Origin: Ditylenchus dipsaci | Lineage: Eukaryota > Nematoda > Chromadorea > Rhabditida > Anguinidae | DNA: 64,000 nucleotides | Reading direction: 5' to 3' | NCBI GenBank assembly: GCA_004194705.1 | Contig: SADC01000855.1 | Coordinates: 1-64,000 of the forward strand | In this document: positions 22,347 to 32,366 of the stretch, piece after piece | Numbering within the stretch: position 1 is the first letter of the stretch | Layout: the number at the start of each line of letters is the position of its first letter | The notes under the pieces: model-generated | What the model was told of the DNA's origin: nothing | The model's database searches: none | Seen by the model: the letters and a program-made list of their open reading frames with translations, nothing else | Translations under genes and position numbers: made by a program

Positions 22347-23268
22347 GATTACTACTCATTTGCGCAAAACTCATTTGCCGCAAAACTCATTTGCGCAAAT
22401 TTTTTTAAAGTTACAGGTTCGAGTCCAGGTGGTAGCAGAAATTATTTTTCTTGAATAATCAACCCATAAACTAGTTTTTTATAAGACCAGTAAACCTCAG
22501 GTTGGATAGAGATCCACCTGTACTCTTTGAGTAAGCACTCACCTCTAGATCCGATATTTTGGATTAAGCTGAAAGTATTAAAAATCAATGTACCCTATCC
22601 AAATCGGTGGTACGTGACAATTTCACCGTCGGGACAATTCAACCGTCAGTTTACATACAATTATATTACAATGAGTCAATCGGAACACCGTGAGCCGTTA
22701 ACAAAGCATTGAAGCCCTTTGGATTTGACCCCGCATTTGAGCCCGCCTTGAGCCCCATTTAAATTTTGGTTAAGATTCTCTCCTTCTACCTGCCTGCTTT
22801 CGGCAGGCAACCTAATTCAATAGGACCCCTTGTGGGTACATGGCCCGGGAATGAAGGGCGACCCTTGAGGGTACTGGTCCCGGGATAAAAAGGGCTAACT
22901 CTTTATATACGAGTCTATATTAGCATCGATCAGATTGCTAAAATTTTAATTTAATAGTAAATAATCGAACTTTTTTTCTTAACTTTTGTAGATTATTTGT
23001 AGTAGACAAACAAATTTTGCATGCCTAAATCAATTCAGAAAAAGGTTTGGAACATGAAAAACGTAAAAATTTTTTTAATCCAAGTGGACGACACTTGGTT
23101 TTGTTCTACCCACGTGGTCGTACCCAGGTTGAAGACTCAGGTAAAACTCCTGGGTAGTAATATTTTCGAACCTGTAACTTCAAAAAATTTGCGCAAATGA
23201 GTTTTGCGCAAATGAGTTTGCGCAAATGAGTTTGCGCAAAATGAGTTTTGCGCAAATGAGTAGTAACG
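22347..23268. mobile_element. TIR element with ACTCATTTGCGCAAA arrays and perfect 8-bp duplication
   Basis: TIRs TTACTACTCATTTGCGCAAA and inverse are followed by three to five CTCATTTGCGCAAAA units at each end. ATATGCCC is present directly at both sides (22339-22346 and 23269-23276). The arms also carry GGTTCGAGTCCAGGTGG-type (box B-like) segments near 22415 and 23165. The middle holds no gene. It is 922 bp long. Confidence 0.85.
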
Positions 23269-23474
23269 ATATGCCCGGACATTCAAAAAGAAGAAAAGAG
23301 TTACACAGAAAAGAAATACACCCCAAAGGGACCACTGAAAATATGATTCAGCCTCAAAATATCCCCCGGACATATGCCCGCAAAAATACAGAAAACAAAT
23401 ACACCGCGAAGGTGTATTTTGACTGAAGTTGACGTATGAGCATGCCCCGGGCATACAACATGTAGCATCGCCTT

Positions 23475-23655
23475 GGTCCCCCTGTTGTTTTTTACGACTT
23501 TTTGGGCTGTAGGCTTAGGCAAGGGTAGGCCAGCGTATGTTAGGACGGGCTCAAACATATCTTAGATTCATGTGTAAGCCCATTCTAACATACGATGGCT
23601 TACACATGCCTAAGTTTTAGCCTAAAAAATCACAATAAAAAACAACAGGGTAAGC
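23475..23655. mobile_element. GCCTTGGTCCC hairpin MITE
   Basis: CCTTGGTCCCCCTGTTGTTT at the left and AACAACAGGGTAAGCAAGGC at the right enclose a GGTAGGCCAGCGTATGTTA hairpin, as at 10187-10388. Confidence 0.75.
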
Positions 23656-23814
23656 AAGGCATCCATATTTAGTGTATGAAACATGTGACTTGTAGAAAAA
23701 GTCAGAAAATGGTAGGTGTGAAACCCTGAATATTTTGTAAGATATCTTACAGTATGAGGATCATTTTGACACCAGAGTTGTAAATAAAAGAAGATGAAAA
23801 ATAAGGTGTGCACC

Positions 23815-24009
23815 CAGTGGTAGTCGAACCTGTGAGTTAGGCGATGCGTATATAAAGTTTCCTCCCCCTTTAAGAGCAGTTCAACAGCAACATTGCAAGA
23901 AAAATAAAAAACAGAAACGCCAAAAACACAACAGGGGGACCATTACGAAATTCCGCGAACTTTCCGAACAACCTAATATTTTCAGTTGTGAGAAGTACCC
24001 GCTAGAGCA
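23815..24009. other. tRNA-like/TATATA repeat half and mariner-like end upstream of YJU2
   Basis: 23815-23875 matches one arm of the palindrome at 37225-37850 (GTGCACCCAGTGGTAGTCGAACC...GCGTATATAAAGTTTCCTCC). 23935-23985 is the inverse of the mariner-like end at 18285. ATTTTCAG at about 23983-23990 is a possible trans-splice or intron acceptor 20 nt before the YJU2 ATG. Confidence 0.5.
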
Positions 24010-25118
24010 ATGACAGGAACAGAGCGTAAGGTCTTTCAGGTACAGTTCTCGCTAAACTATTTCTAGGAACGCCGTATTATGACATTTAATTTTCAGAAAT
24101 ACTATCCGCCGGATTTCGATCCTTCGAAGATCCCCAAAGCAAAAGGTCAGCGCAACCGACAGTTCATTCAACGTGTGATGGCTCCCTCAATATGCAATGC
24201 AATACATGTCATGAGTACGTCTACAAAGGCAAGAAGTTCAACATGAGGAGAGAAACAGCTGAAGGCGAGTCCTACCTGGGGATGAAAATCTTCCGTTTCT
24301 ACTTCCGGTATGTTGTCTTACTTTTCGGATGAATTAATTTTTTTCATGCAATCAATTTTCAGTTGTCCAAATTGCCTCGCCGAAATCACCTTCAAGACAG
24401 ATATTGAGAATGTGGATTACAAGGCTGAGCATGGCGCGACCCGTCTATTCGATGCTTTCAAGTTCTACCAAGAGCAGGAGCGTGACAAGGAACACGAAGA
24501 AGAGCGGAGAAAGCGGATGCCATGAAGATGCTTGAAAAAGGACAAAAATGAGCAAAATGGAGATGGAAGCTTTAGGTCGGCTCTGTTTCGGAGACTATTA
24601 TCATGACTGCAATGTACAATTTTAGGCAAAATCGAGCAGATTCAAGATGCCAACCGACGCAGTGAGAGTATAAATACGCTGGAATACTTCAAGGAGTTGG
24701 AAAAAAAGAAGCGCGCTTCCCCTGGCAGAACAGCACAAGCTGCAAGAAGAAGACGATGAAAAAGAAATCCGGAGGCTCATGGGAAAAGAGAGGATGGGAA
24801 ATATGAGCGCCGAATCAACGACTTTGATGACGATTACAATGACAGTAGTGGTAAATTAAATGGACCTTCAACTTCTTCCGTTTTCATCAGATATATGCAT
24901 CTCCTTCAGGTTCAAATAGTCTTGCTCAGGGCTTGTCTGTATCTCAGTTGGAAGACATGCCGGGGCCATCGTCTACCCCAGTGTTTCTTAAGCCTGCTCT
25001 TCCAATTAAGAAACCTCCGAAGCCAAGCTTTATGAAAGGAGTTCATCAGGAAGAAACCAAAGTAGTTGACTTGTCTTATTTTGCTTTTTCGCGTGTCTGT
25101 ACAAATAAAGCGTTATGA
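24010..25118 (+). CDS. YJU2: YJU2 (CCDC94/CWC16) pre-mRNA splicing factor
   Basis: Exons are about 24010-24039, 24097-24307, 24363-24575, 24626-24850 and 24910-25118, all with GT...AG introns of 50-60 nt. The N-terminus reads [18 protein letters not shown], diagnostic for YJU2. It is followed by two zinc-binding CxxC pairs ([15 protein letters not shown] and [14 protein letters not shown]) and the conserved YKAEHGATR. After that come Glu/Lys-rich coiled-coil helices and a Pro/Lys tail. Known role: step-one splicing factor in the catalytic spliceosome, nuclear. One-base slips are needed near 24184 (C-run), 24516, 24537, 24718 and 24787. An in-frame AATAAA (25105-25110) lies just before the stop. 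eL33 starts 111 bp later. Confidence 0.9.
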
Positions 25119-25229
25119 ACGAAATGTGATTGTGATATTGTTGTTTGATCAATTTTATCAAGTAGTATTGAGATCATGAAATGTGGCGCTTTGTTAGCAG
25201 ATCACATTTTTTAGCTTCGCTTCCCGATA
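25119..25229 (+). promoter_or_regulatory. Short YJU2-eL33 intergenic gap, operon-like
   Basis: Only 111 bp separate the YJU2 stop from the eL33 start. The gap ends in ATTTTTTAG (about 25206-25214), a good splice acceptor 15 nt before the ATG with no donor visible upstream in the gap. Together with the AATAAA at 25105 this is the layout of nematode operons resolved by trans-splicing. A compact promoter is the alternative. Confidence 0.5.
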
Positions 25230-25739
25230 ATGAGTGCTGAAACACAACTGCAGTTGAAACAACTGAGAACGTTGAGCGCAAAGCTGGACCTAAAGCTTCG
25301 GGGAGACTCTATGTTAAGGTTTGTCTCTATTTGTGTGTAACTATTTGTGTGTAAAGAATTTAACATGTGACCCTTTTTTCAGGCAATCTTCACTGGATAC
25401 AAGCGTGGTCAGCGAAACCAGCATGAGCATACAGCTCTGCTGACACTCGACGGAGTTTTCAATAAGGTAAGGTTGATTTGCGGTTTGTTTCCACTTACCC
25501 TAATATCTTGTACTTGCAGGAGGATGCTGATTTCTACGTTGGCAAGCGGGCAGTCTACGTCTATAAGGGACACAAGAAGCCACCCACAATGGAGAGAAGA
25601 CTCGTATCCGCACAATCTGGGGTCGCATCACCGAGTTCATGGCAACTCCGGAGTCGTCCGAGCCAAATTCCACCACAACCTGCCACCTAAGGCCATTGGG
25701 AAGCGAGTCCGTGTTATGCTCTACCCCAGCACTATCTAA
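25230..25739 (+). CDS. RPL35A: Large-subunit ribosomal protein eL33 (RPL35A)
   Basis: Exons are 25230-25318, 25383-25466 and 25520-25739. The sequence contains [61 protein letters not shown] and the classic ending [11 protein letters not shown], in family order and length. Structural component of the cytosolic 60S subunit. Three one-base slips are required: in the N-terminal extension near 25245, near 25589 (AAAT read as AAT) and near 25632 (CCC read as CC). Each restores the family sequence. The introns rule out a processed pseudogene. An Ala/Lys/Glu-rich N-terminal extension of about 25 residues, as in other invertebrates, precedes the core. A polyadenylation signal follows at 25805. Confidence 0.92.
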
Positions 25740-25804
25740 AATCAGAAAGAATTTTTTTGATCACAATTGCCGTCATTTGATCCTCGTTATTGTTTCTGTT
25801 GTTG

Positions 25805-25810
25805 AATAAA
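25805..25810 (+). terminator. AATAAA polyadenylation signal of eL33
   Basis: AATAAA lies 66 bp after the stop codon, in GTTGAATAAAGAAA, the expected spacing for the eL33 3' end. Confidence 0.7.
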
Positions 25811-26267
25811 GAAATTGAAAAATATTTTTCCAATTACAATTAAATTCTCAACAAATTGCTCCGATTAGCACAAACCGGCTTTTAAGTGTTGAAAAAGGTT
25901 AACAGTCTCCTGATTAGGCATTGGTTTGTATTTCTGAGAGCATAGTGCCAACTGCTCTAAAGGGCAGTCTTGGCGCATCCAGAAATTTGATCGGTCAAGT
26001 TTAGTAGTTCTTTGTTCTCTCGTCTATACAAAATCTGAATGTACAAATTTATCGTCTGAATTAACACAGCTACAGATAATTAGAGAGGAATTACATGCGC
26101 ACGAAAAAGTTCGATGACTAAATTGAACCTAAGACTGATTGATATATTTTGACTGATATATTTTAATGAAGGTTACTTGGGGCTGTGTACTGTCTTTTCG
26201 AGCCCAAATAGAAAAAGGAAAGCAAAATGCACAATTAATTTTTTCCTGAACTGATTTTGCTCACTTA
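25811..26267. other. No gene recognised
   Basis: AT-rich sequence between the eL33 3' end and the next MITE. No exon, TIR pair or RNA gene was seen. Confidence 0.5.
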
Positions 26268-26583
26268 CCGTATTTCCTCTAATTGCCGCCCCCCCTCTAA
26301 TTGCCGCCCCCCTCTAATTGCCGCCCCCCCCCCCTCTAATTGCCGCCCCCCTCTAATTGCCGCCCCCCTCTAATTGCCGCCCCCCCTTCAAGTGGTTCAA
26401 AATTCGTGTTTTCATTTACTGTTTGAGCTGTGTAAAAATTGCCTGCGAGGGATTTCAAAAATCTAACAGGCACTTTTTACACAGCTCAAACAGTAAATGA
26501 AAACACGAGTTTGAACCACTTGAAGTTTGAAAAAATTGCATGCTTCTAATTACCGCCCGGGGCGGTAATTAGAGGAAATACGG
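26268..26583. mobile_element. CCGTATT-family MITE with TA duplication
   Basis: TA|CCGTATTTCCTCTAATTGCC at the left matches GGCGGTAATTAGAGGAAATA at the right, which ends CGG|TA. Five TCTAATTGCCGCCCCCC units sit next to the left end. The core is a hairpin (TTTTACACAGCTCAAACAGT and inverse). Confidence 0.85.
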
Positions 26584-27399
26584 TAATTTAATTTAGAAAT
26601 ATTTTTTCAAAACAATTTGCGCCAGAACAAATTTGTTCTCATTTGAATTTGTTCCTAATCAATTTGTTTCCTAATCGATTGTTTCCAAAATATTTTGTAT
26701 CCTATTCGAGGTGTGCCCTTTTTACACATCTCAAACAGTAAATGAAAACAGAAATTTCAGACCACATAAATATACGAGGGCTTACTGTTGGAGCATAGGT
26801 TACTTACTCATTATTACGAACCGATTATGAACCGACGAAGAACAGACAAGATAATGTATCGAATCTAGTTCACAAGCTCTTGATATGCACGAAAACCCAA
26901 AAACAGTCCCATTTTAGATCTGATGCGAAGATCTCTGTCTCAAAAATTTCGGTTAAATGAAGTGGTATAAACACCTCAAATATATTTACTGTTCTTTAAA
27001 GCTCAAAGTTTGTCTCATTGCGTTTACAACTATACCGGGTAAAATTTTTCGGGCGTTTAGTGACGAAAAGAGCTTTAAAAAAAAACAAAGTTTTACAATA
27101 TTTGTAAAAAAAATCTGAATTATTTTAGCTACTTATAAAAAAATTGCATGTAGAAAACTATCACAGTGCAGAGTAGCGCCCAACGGGCGCAGCTACGCTC
27201 GTAAGGAATAAATTGTTTAAATAAAAAAAGCTCTACAAGCGTTGCAAAAAATGAAATTTAGGTGCCGACTTATTAGAGAAAATACGGTATGCAAGATTTC
27301 AACAAATTTAATAAAGACTAAGAAAATCTTAGTTTAAAAACCGCAGCATACGTTTCCAATTATAAAAAGACCATATCGTGAGGACTACGCAACGTCAGT
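26584..27399. other. Repeat-derived, no gene
   Basis: Contains CAATTTGTTCCTAAT-type short repeats (26615-26710), a fragment of the 26268 hairpin arm (26725-26760) and a lone CCGTATT-family right end at about 27270-27288 (ATTAGAGAAAATACGGTA). These suggest older overlapping insertions. Confidence 0.45.
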
Positions 27400-27588
27400 T
27401 TGATCCAGTGGTACGCCACAAAGTGCCGGTTGAATGCCACCAAGTGCCACTGGAATGCCACTTAGTTATTTGATCCAGTTGTAATCCACTGGATTACCAC
27501 TGGATTAGACAACTTTGGTGGCAATCCAGTGGTAATTAGTGGCAATCCAGTGGCACTTTATGGCGTACCACTGGATTAAAATTAGCTG
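27400..27588. repeat. Hairpin of CCACTGGAT repeats
   Basis: TTTGATCCAGTGGTACGCCA at the left pairs with TGGCGTACCACTGGATTAAA at the right. Between them are several CCAGTGGTAAT / ATTACCACTGG units. Confidence 0.75.
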
Positions 27589-28462
27589 TGCTTGGTGACG
27601 AGTATATGGACCTTTAAACCACTCGAACACTCAAAATCATAATAAAAAATAAGAAATCCGCCCAGGGGGGGGGGGGCACTACTACGTTTCACCGTCACTA
27701 TTTTCACCGTCACTATTTTCACCGTCACCTATTTTCACCGTCACTATTTTCACCGTCACCTATTTTCACCGTCACTATTTTCACCGTTCACTGAATTCAC
27801 CGTCAGCATTTTAGGACCGCTTTTTAGGTCTAAATTTTTCGAAATTTTCAAAAGTTTGGTACCAAATTGTAGCCCTGAATGTCAGCTACATTTTGGTACT
27901 ACAATTTCTAAAAACAACGAAAATTTTAGTTCTAAACTATAAAATATGCTCACCCTGCGTTCTATCGTGATGAAAAAGTGTGAGATTGAAAGCCTTCTAA
28001 AGTTTAGTTCTAAATTTTTTTTTTTTTTCAGAATTTGTAGTACCACAATGTAGCTGACATTCAGGGCTACAATTTGGTACCAAGACCAGGGTTCGACAAA
28101 TGTGGCCTAAAGGGCACATTTCAGGGCACATCGCATTTTTCAAAAATTATGTGCCCTCGAAAAGGCACAATGTGCCCTTTTTAGGGCACATTTTTTGGCC
28201 TTGATTTATGTGCCCTTTTTAGGGCACAATGTGCCCTAATTAGGGCACATTTTTTTTGGTCTCAATTTTTGTGCCCTTATTAGGGGACATCGGTCAGAAA
28301 ATGTGCCCTTTTCTTTTTCAAAATTTTGTTACTTTTTTAACTTTTTTTCAATTTTTTGTGTTTTTACAGATTTTATTCATATTTCAGCCTATACATAGTT
28401 AAAATAACTAGCATTAAATTGTTTTGTTGATGTGCAACAGTTAAGATATATATACAATTGTA

Positions 28463-29230
28463 TTACAGGTCCATTAAATTTTCAGCATTATTTAATTCGT
28501 CTATTTCTGGCAACATGTAATTGAGAAATAGTGATCGCAGACATATTAGATTTGAAATTGTTTCAGGTTTCAGTCGATTGCGCAGTTCTGTTGCGTTGAG
28601 GCGCAGTAGCAAAAAAGCTCTTTTGCTCGGCGTGCTTGAAGCCTGTATGGACAAATATTTTTTAGCAACTCGAGCTAACATAGGAAGTCTTTTTTCGAAC
28701 GTCATCCAGAATTCCAAGGTATTCAAAGAATTACTAGCCGCTAGATTATTATAGATGGCAATTTCAGCAGCTATTTCCACAGTTACAGGTTCAGCTTCAA
28801 AGTACATGCGTGAACCACTATTTTGCTGTGAATTAGGAAACACAGCGTCTTGTGAATCATCTCCTAGCAACAAAGCTTCAGCTTGGACAGCGTTTAGTAT
28901 CTAAAATAAATTATGAGGTTTGCTTTCATTCTGTTCTTCACTTCTTCTAAGTTCCAACGCTCAACTTTTCGGAACAAGGACGATAACTGGTTTCTTATTT
29001 GAGGGTCCACAAAAGCTGAGCAAAGTGCTATTTTTTATTCATCTTGGTCATTTTTTTCTCAAGAGCAAATAAGAGCGAATAAAGCAGCGCGAGCAATGAA
29101 GCTGCTAGTGGTTGAGTCATCATCAACAATAAAGTTTTTAAGCTTCTGCTTTGCAGCTGCTTTGTATTTTTCATCTGTGTTGCTCTGTATGGAGTGGCGG
29201 AGAACGATGAAGTGAAGAATAGTGCTTCTT
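28463..29230 (-). pseudogene. hAT transposase, C-terminal half (decayed)
   Basis: The minus-strand exon 28900-28463 encodes the hAT dimerisation domain: PMLARVAKKYLSIQASSTPSKRAF is recognisable at residues about 50-75, followed by the RNRLKPETI...L block and a stop. An acceptor (TTTATTTTAG on minus) precedes it. Further upstream, about 29230-28930, ALCSAFVDPQIRNQ matches the conserved 'A..LDPR' segment and NTDEKYKAAAKQKLKNF precedes it, with frame breaks near 29045. The N-terminal BED finger and DDE region were not found. This copy should be inactive. Confidence 0.75.
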
Positions 29231-29826
29231 CTTCAGCACAAGGTGAGCGAATATATTGAAAGCATTTGCAAAATAGTTATTCATTTATTTTACACAATTT
29301 GGGAGGGTTGTAATAGTCCGGTAAAAGATTTGATTTTAAAGTATTAGTAAATGGTTGAAACTGAAAAATGCTATTTTTGAACGAAAAATCGTTAAAAACT
29401 TTCGGGTTCAACATGCTGTTTCTTTTCAAGTCAGAAAATTAAATACAGGGCTCGCTGACATGATTATTTTTTATGTGCGCCTCAAAATTCTGCTATTTCA
29501 GAGAAACTTCACCGTGTTTTACAACAGTGATAGCAATTTATTTGACATATCAACCTTTTTTGCAATGAAAAAAGGATAGCTTTCAAGGCGCCATTCAAAA
29601 AATAATCTGAGTCTGCGAGCCCTGATAAAAACGTGAAGAGATGTTTTCTTAAAACAAACAATGATAGCTTGTCAGAATATACTTTACAGTGTTATTTTGA
29701 TCATTTGTTTAAATATCTGGCACTATTCAATATTTTTCTCTCAAACAAAAAATATGGCTTTTCAGCTAAAAGACGGCTTTCCAGTTTTGACCTTAATGAA
29801 TCAAGTAAAGTTGGCAATTTTTTCAG

Positions 29827-30439
29827 AAAACAATGCTCTGGTAAGAGCAAAACGTAGAGCGAGTAGAGTTGGCGGTCGCGGTAACAATGGAAGCAGTGCC
29901 TCTAGTGATGGAAACTCAAATGATGGGCGGTCAGTATCTGAAGACAGTGCCAGTGAAGGCAGCAAGCCTGACAGCAAGAACAAGGGCTAAAATTCCTTAT
30001 ACCACATCCTACCAAAATTGATTTTGACCACTTATTCGTGGTTTCAGGTCGTAATTAGTCGAAAAACATGTTTTTGGGATTGGGAAGGATTTTTTCGAGA
30101 AAAAAATTTTTGACCGAAAATTGACTTTTTGCCTTGGGGGACCAAGCTAAACCATCATGGTACCCAGACACCCCAAAAGATGGGATTTGAACATAGTTCT
30201 GTTGACTGGGGCCTACCGCATAAAAAAACTCTGGTATGCATTTTTATGTATCCACAGTCACCTTCGAGTGATTTGCGTCTTATGGCTTAGGTGGCATGAT
30301 TTTCCTCATGGCCTTGTTAATTGCTCTGTGGATGTGCATTCGCAACCGCTTGCGACATGCTGCTAAGAAAAGAGCCGCTTTAAAGCAGAGAAATATAGAT
30401 CTACAAAAGAGAATGCTCAATTTACATGCAAAACACTGA
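29827..30439 (+). CDS. Membrane-protein-like ORF inside the hAT element
   Basis: After a TTTTTTCAG acceptor (ends 29826), an exon encodes a basic start (RAKRRASRVGGRG), then a Ser/Asp/Asn/Gly-rich stretch (GSSASSDGNSNDGRSVSED) up to 29990. LIR-1 sequence fills 30010-30280. Coding-like sequence resumes at 30281 with YGLGGMIFLMALLIALWMCI, a single membrane helix, then an Arg/Lys-rich cytosolic-type tail ending at a TGA (30437-30439). AATAAA follows at 30481. It lies on the strand opposite the transposase, within the TIRs. It may be a captured host gene or a second transposon gene. The family is not recognised. Whether the two parts join is inference. Confidence 0.45.
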
Positions 30440-31173
30440 TATTTATCGTGATTATTTTAAGTATTTAGATTGTAAACTATAATAAACATGTATAGGCTGA
30501 AATATGAATAAAATCTGTAAAAAACACAAAAAATTGAAAAAAAGTTAAAAAGTAACAAAAATTTTGAAAAAGAAAAGGGCACATTTTTCCTTGAAAAGGG
30601 CACATTTTCTGACCGATGTGCCCTAAAAAGGGCACATAAATTGAGACCAAAAAAAAGTGCCCTAATTAGGGCACATTGTGCCCTAAAAGGGCACATAAAT
30701 ATGGCGCGAAAAAATGTGCCCTAAAAGGGCACATTGTGCCCTTTTTAGGGCAATACTTTTTTAACTGTGAAAATTAAAAAGGGCACATTGTGCCCTGAAA
30801 GGGCACATTTGTCGAACCCTGCCAAGACTGTTAAAATTTTAGAAAAATTTAGATCTAAAAAGCGGTCCTAAAGTGCTGACGGTGAATTTAGTGAACGGTG
30901 AAAATAGTGACGGTGAAAATAGGTGACGGTGAAAATAGTGACGGTGAAAATAGGTGACGGTGAAAATAGGTGACGGTGAAAATAGTGACGGTGAAAATAG
31001 TTAACGGTGAAAATAGGGACGGTGAAACGTAGTGCACCCCCAGGGGGATTCGTAGAAGTTCAAACTACCGCCTTTCTTACTTTTTTGGTGTTTTGTCCCA
31101 CTAAATTTGAGCGAAAACTGCTTCATTTCTTATTTGAAATTAACGGACTTTACCTGAAAATCTCTTTTTCAGC

Positions 31174-32202
31174 ATGAATCCGTCAGTGGTTTGGAGACGC
31201 TATTTGCATGTTTCATCTGCTAAACACTTCTGGAAGCCTAAAGCGGGTGCATCGTCTTCATCAAGTGAGTCAGTATCTGTGCAGCAAAAGGTTTTTTCTT
31301 TGCCTATTTTTCTAAATGAAATTTATTTAACTGTTCTAGGAGCACCATCAAAAAAGATTGCCTCAAGTGCTCAATGAAGGTGCATCAGTGGTGCAAATGT
31401 CTGAGTTAAAAAGTTTGTCTGGCGTCGAGGCAGTAGAGCAAATGGATTCAATCAGAGCAAGGGGTATGTCGTATTTTATTAGAGAAGTCTGACTTGTCTA
31501 AGAAAATTTAGTTTTTTAGCTTCTTGAGATCTCGTAACAACTACAAGGTGCCACCGAATGTTGAGACGGTCGTCAAGGATGCAGCTGTTTTGGCTGGAAT
31601 CAACATCAGCTGTCAGGATTGGCAGTCAACACGAATGGAAAGTTTAGAAAGCAAGCAAGAGGTAAATCGCGACTGGGAATCACTGTGTGATCATAAAGTT
31701 CTTTACAGATTCTCAGCCAGTTGGCCTCATTGTTGAAGCATCAGGTGCCTAATTCTCGTCTTCACAGAATCCGAAGCTTGGCTGACGTAGTAGAATTTTA
31801 CCAGGAACCTGTCAGCAACATCACCAAGTACGCAGAAATGGCGAGAGATGAACAAATCCCTGCGAACATTGCCATCCGTGAACACGCCGACCGTTTCCAT
31901 CCAGAAGACAAGCACAAGGTCCACGGAGGTTTGCTTTTCGGTTGAGATCGGTTATTTTCTGATTTAAGTCTTATTTAGGAATCACTGCATTTCCTGGAGA
32001 TGATGGAATCGTCCTTGGTTTGCGAAACAAACGCTTAATTCCAGAATACAGTGCCAAGAAAGAGTGGTACGACTTTGAGGATCAGTCTTTCGATTATAGT
32101 CCGCCGGACAAGGGCATGCCGTGGGACCCTGAAGTGGCCAGGAAGATGGATCGATACGTCACTAAGAAATTCTTTGTTAATAAAGTCAGAAGTGTTTCCT
32201 GA
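31174..32202 (+). CDS. MRPL50: Mitochondrial large-subunit ribosomal protein mL50
   Basis: Exons are 31174 to about 31290, about 31340-31463, 31520-31661, 31709-31928 and 31979-32202. The ATG follows TTTTTCAGC directly, which suggests a trans-splice acceptor. The N-terminus (MNPSVVWRRYLHVSSAKHFW) looks like a mitochondrial presequence. LRSRNNYKVPPNVE and HQVPNSRLHRIRSLADVVEFYQEPV match the mL50 core (human LRSRAYTPPED and VPNSRLHQM..VRDVLDFY). A tail of about 75 residues beyond the human end follows (ITAFPGDDGIVLGLRNKR...). Component of the mitochondrial 39S-type subunit. The later exons read without indels, unlike YJU2 and eL33. The first intron boundary is approximate. AATAAA lies at 32236-32241. 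Confidence 0.85.
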
Positions 32203-32366
32203 ATTATAGGTCTATGCAGTTGTTTATTTGCTTGTAATAAATGTCATTGGCTCTCTTTTGCTCATGGCTTGTGTTCGGTGAATGGTGCTCAGTCAGGGTG
32301 GATATGACGAATTAGGCGCAGGACTTAGGCTAGATCAGACAAATTGTCTCAAAAAAAAGTCGGTTA

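Larger units (their letters stand above)
28087..30821. mobile_element. hAT-family DNA transposon, about 2.7 kb
   Basis: TIRs begin CAGGGTTCGACAAATGTG (fits the hAT YARNG rule) and extend about 320 bp per side, including arrays of AGGGCACATTGTGCCCT. CCAAGAC directly repeats at both flanks (7-8 bp, hAT-like). The interior has a minus-strand hAT dimerisation domain (28463-29230), a plus-strand membrane-protein-like ORF (29827-30439) and a partial LIR-1 insertion (about 30010-30280). AATAAA signals lie in or at the inner edges of both TIRs, one per transcript. Confidence 0.85.
27669..31038. mobile_element. TTTTCACCGTCACTA-array element, interrupted by a hAT
   Basis: The left end carries about eight TTTTCACCGTCACTA units (27688-27805) after GCACTACTACGTTTCACCG. 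The right end has about nine inverted units (30880-31022) and ends AACGTAGTGCAC. The next inner block (TTTAGGACCGCTTTTTAGGT) is also inverted at 30850-30870. CCCAGGGG on both sides may be the target duplication, but it lies in a G-run. Without the hAT insert (28087-30821) it would be about 640 bp. Confidence 0.75.

Noticed and set aside
23137..23558. Minus-strand ORFs of 85-105 residues
   Set aside because: They cross the CATTTGCGCAAAA array end and the adjacent MITE. Residues such as AQNSFCANSFAQ are read from the repeat.
27669..31038. CCCAGGGG as a firm target duplication of the outer element
   Set aside because: It lies in homopolymer G sequence on the left, so the match could be chance. 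The boundaries are therefore given only as probable.
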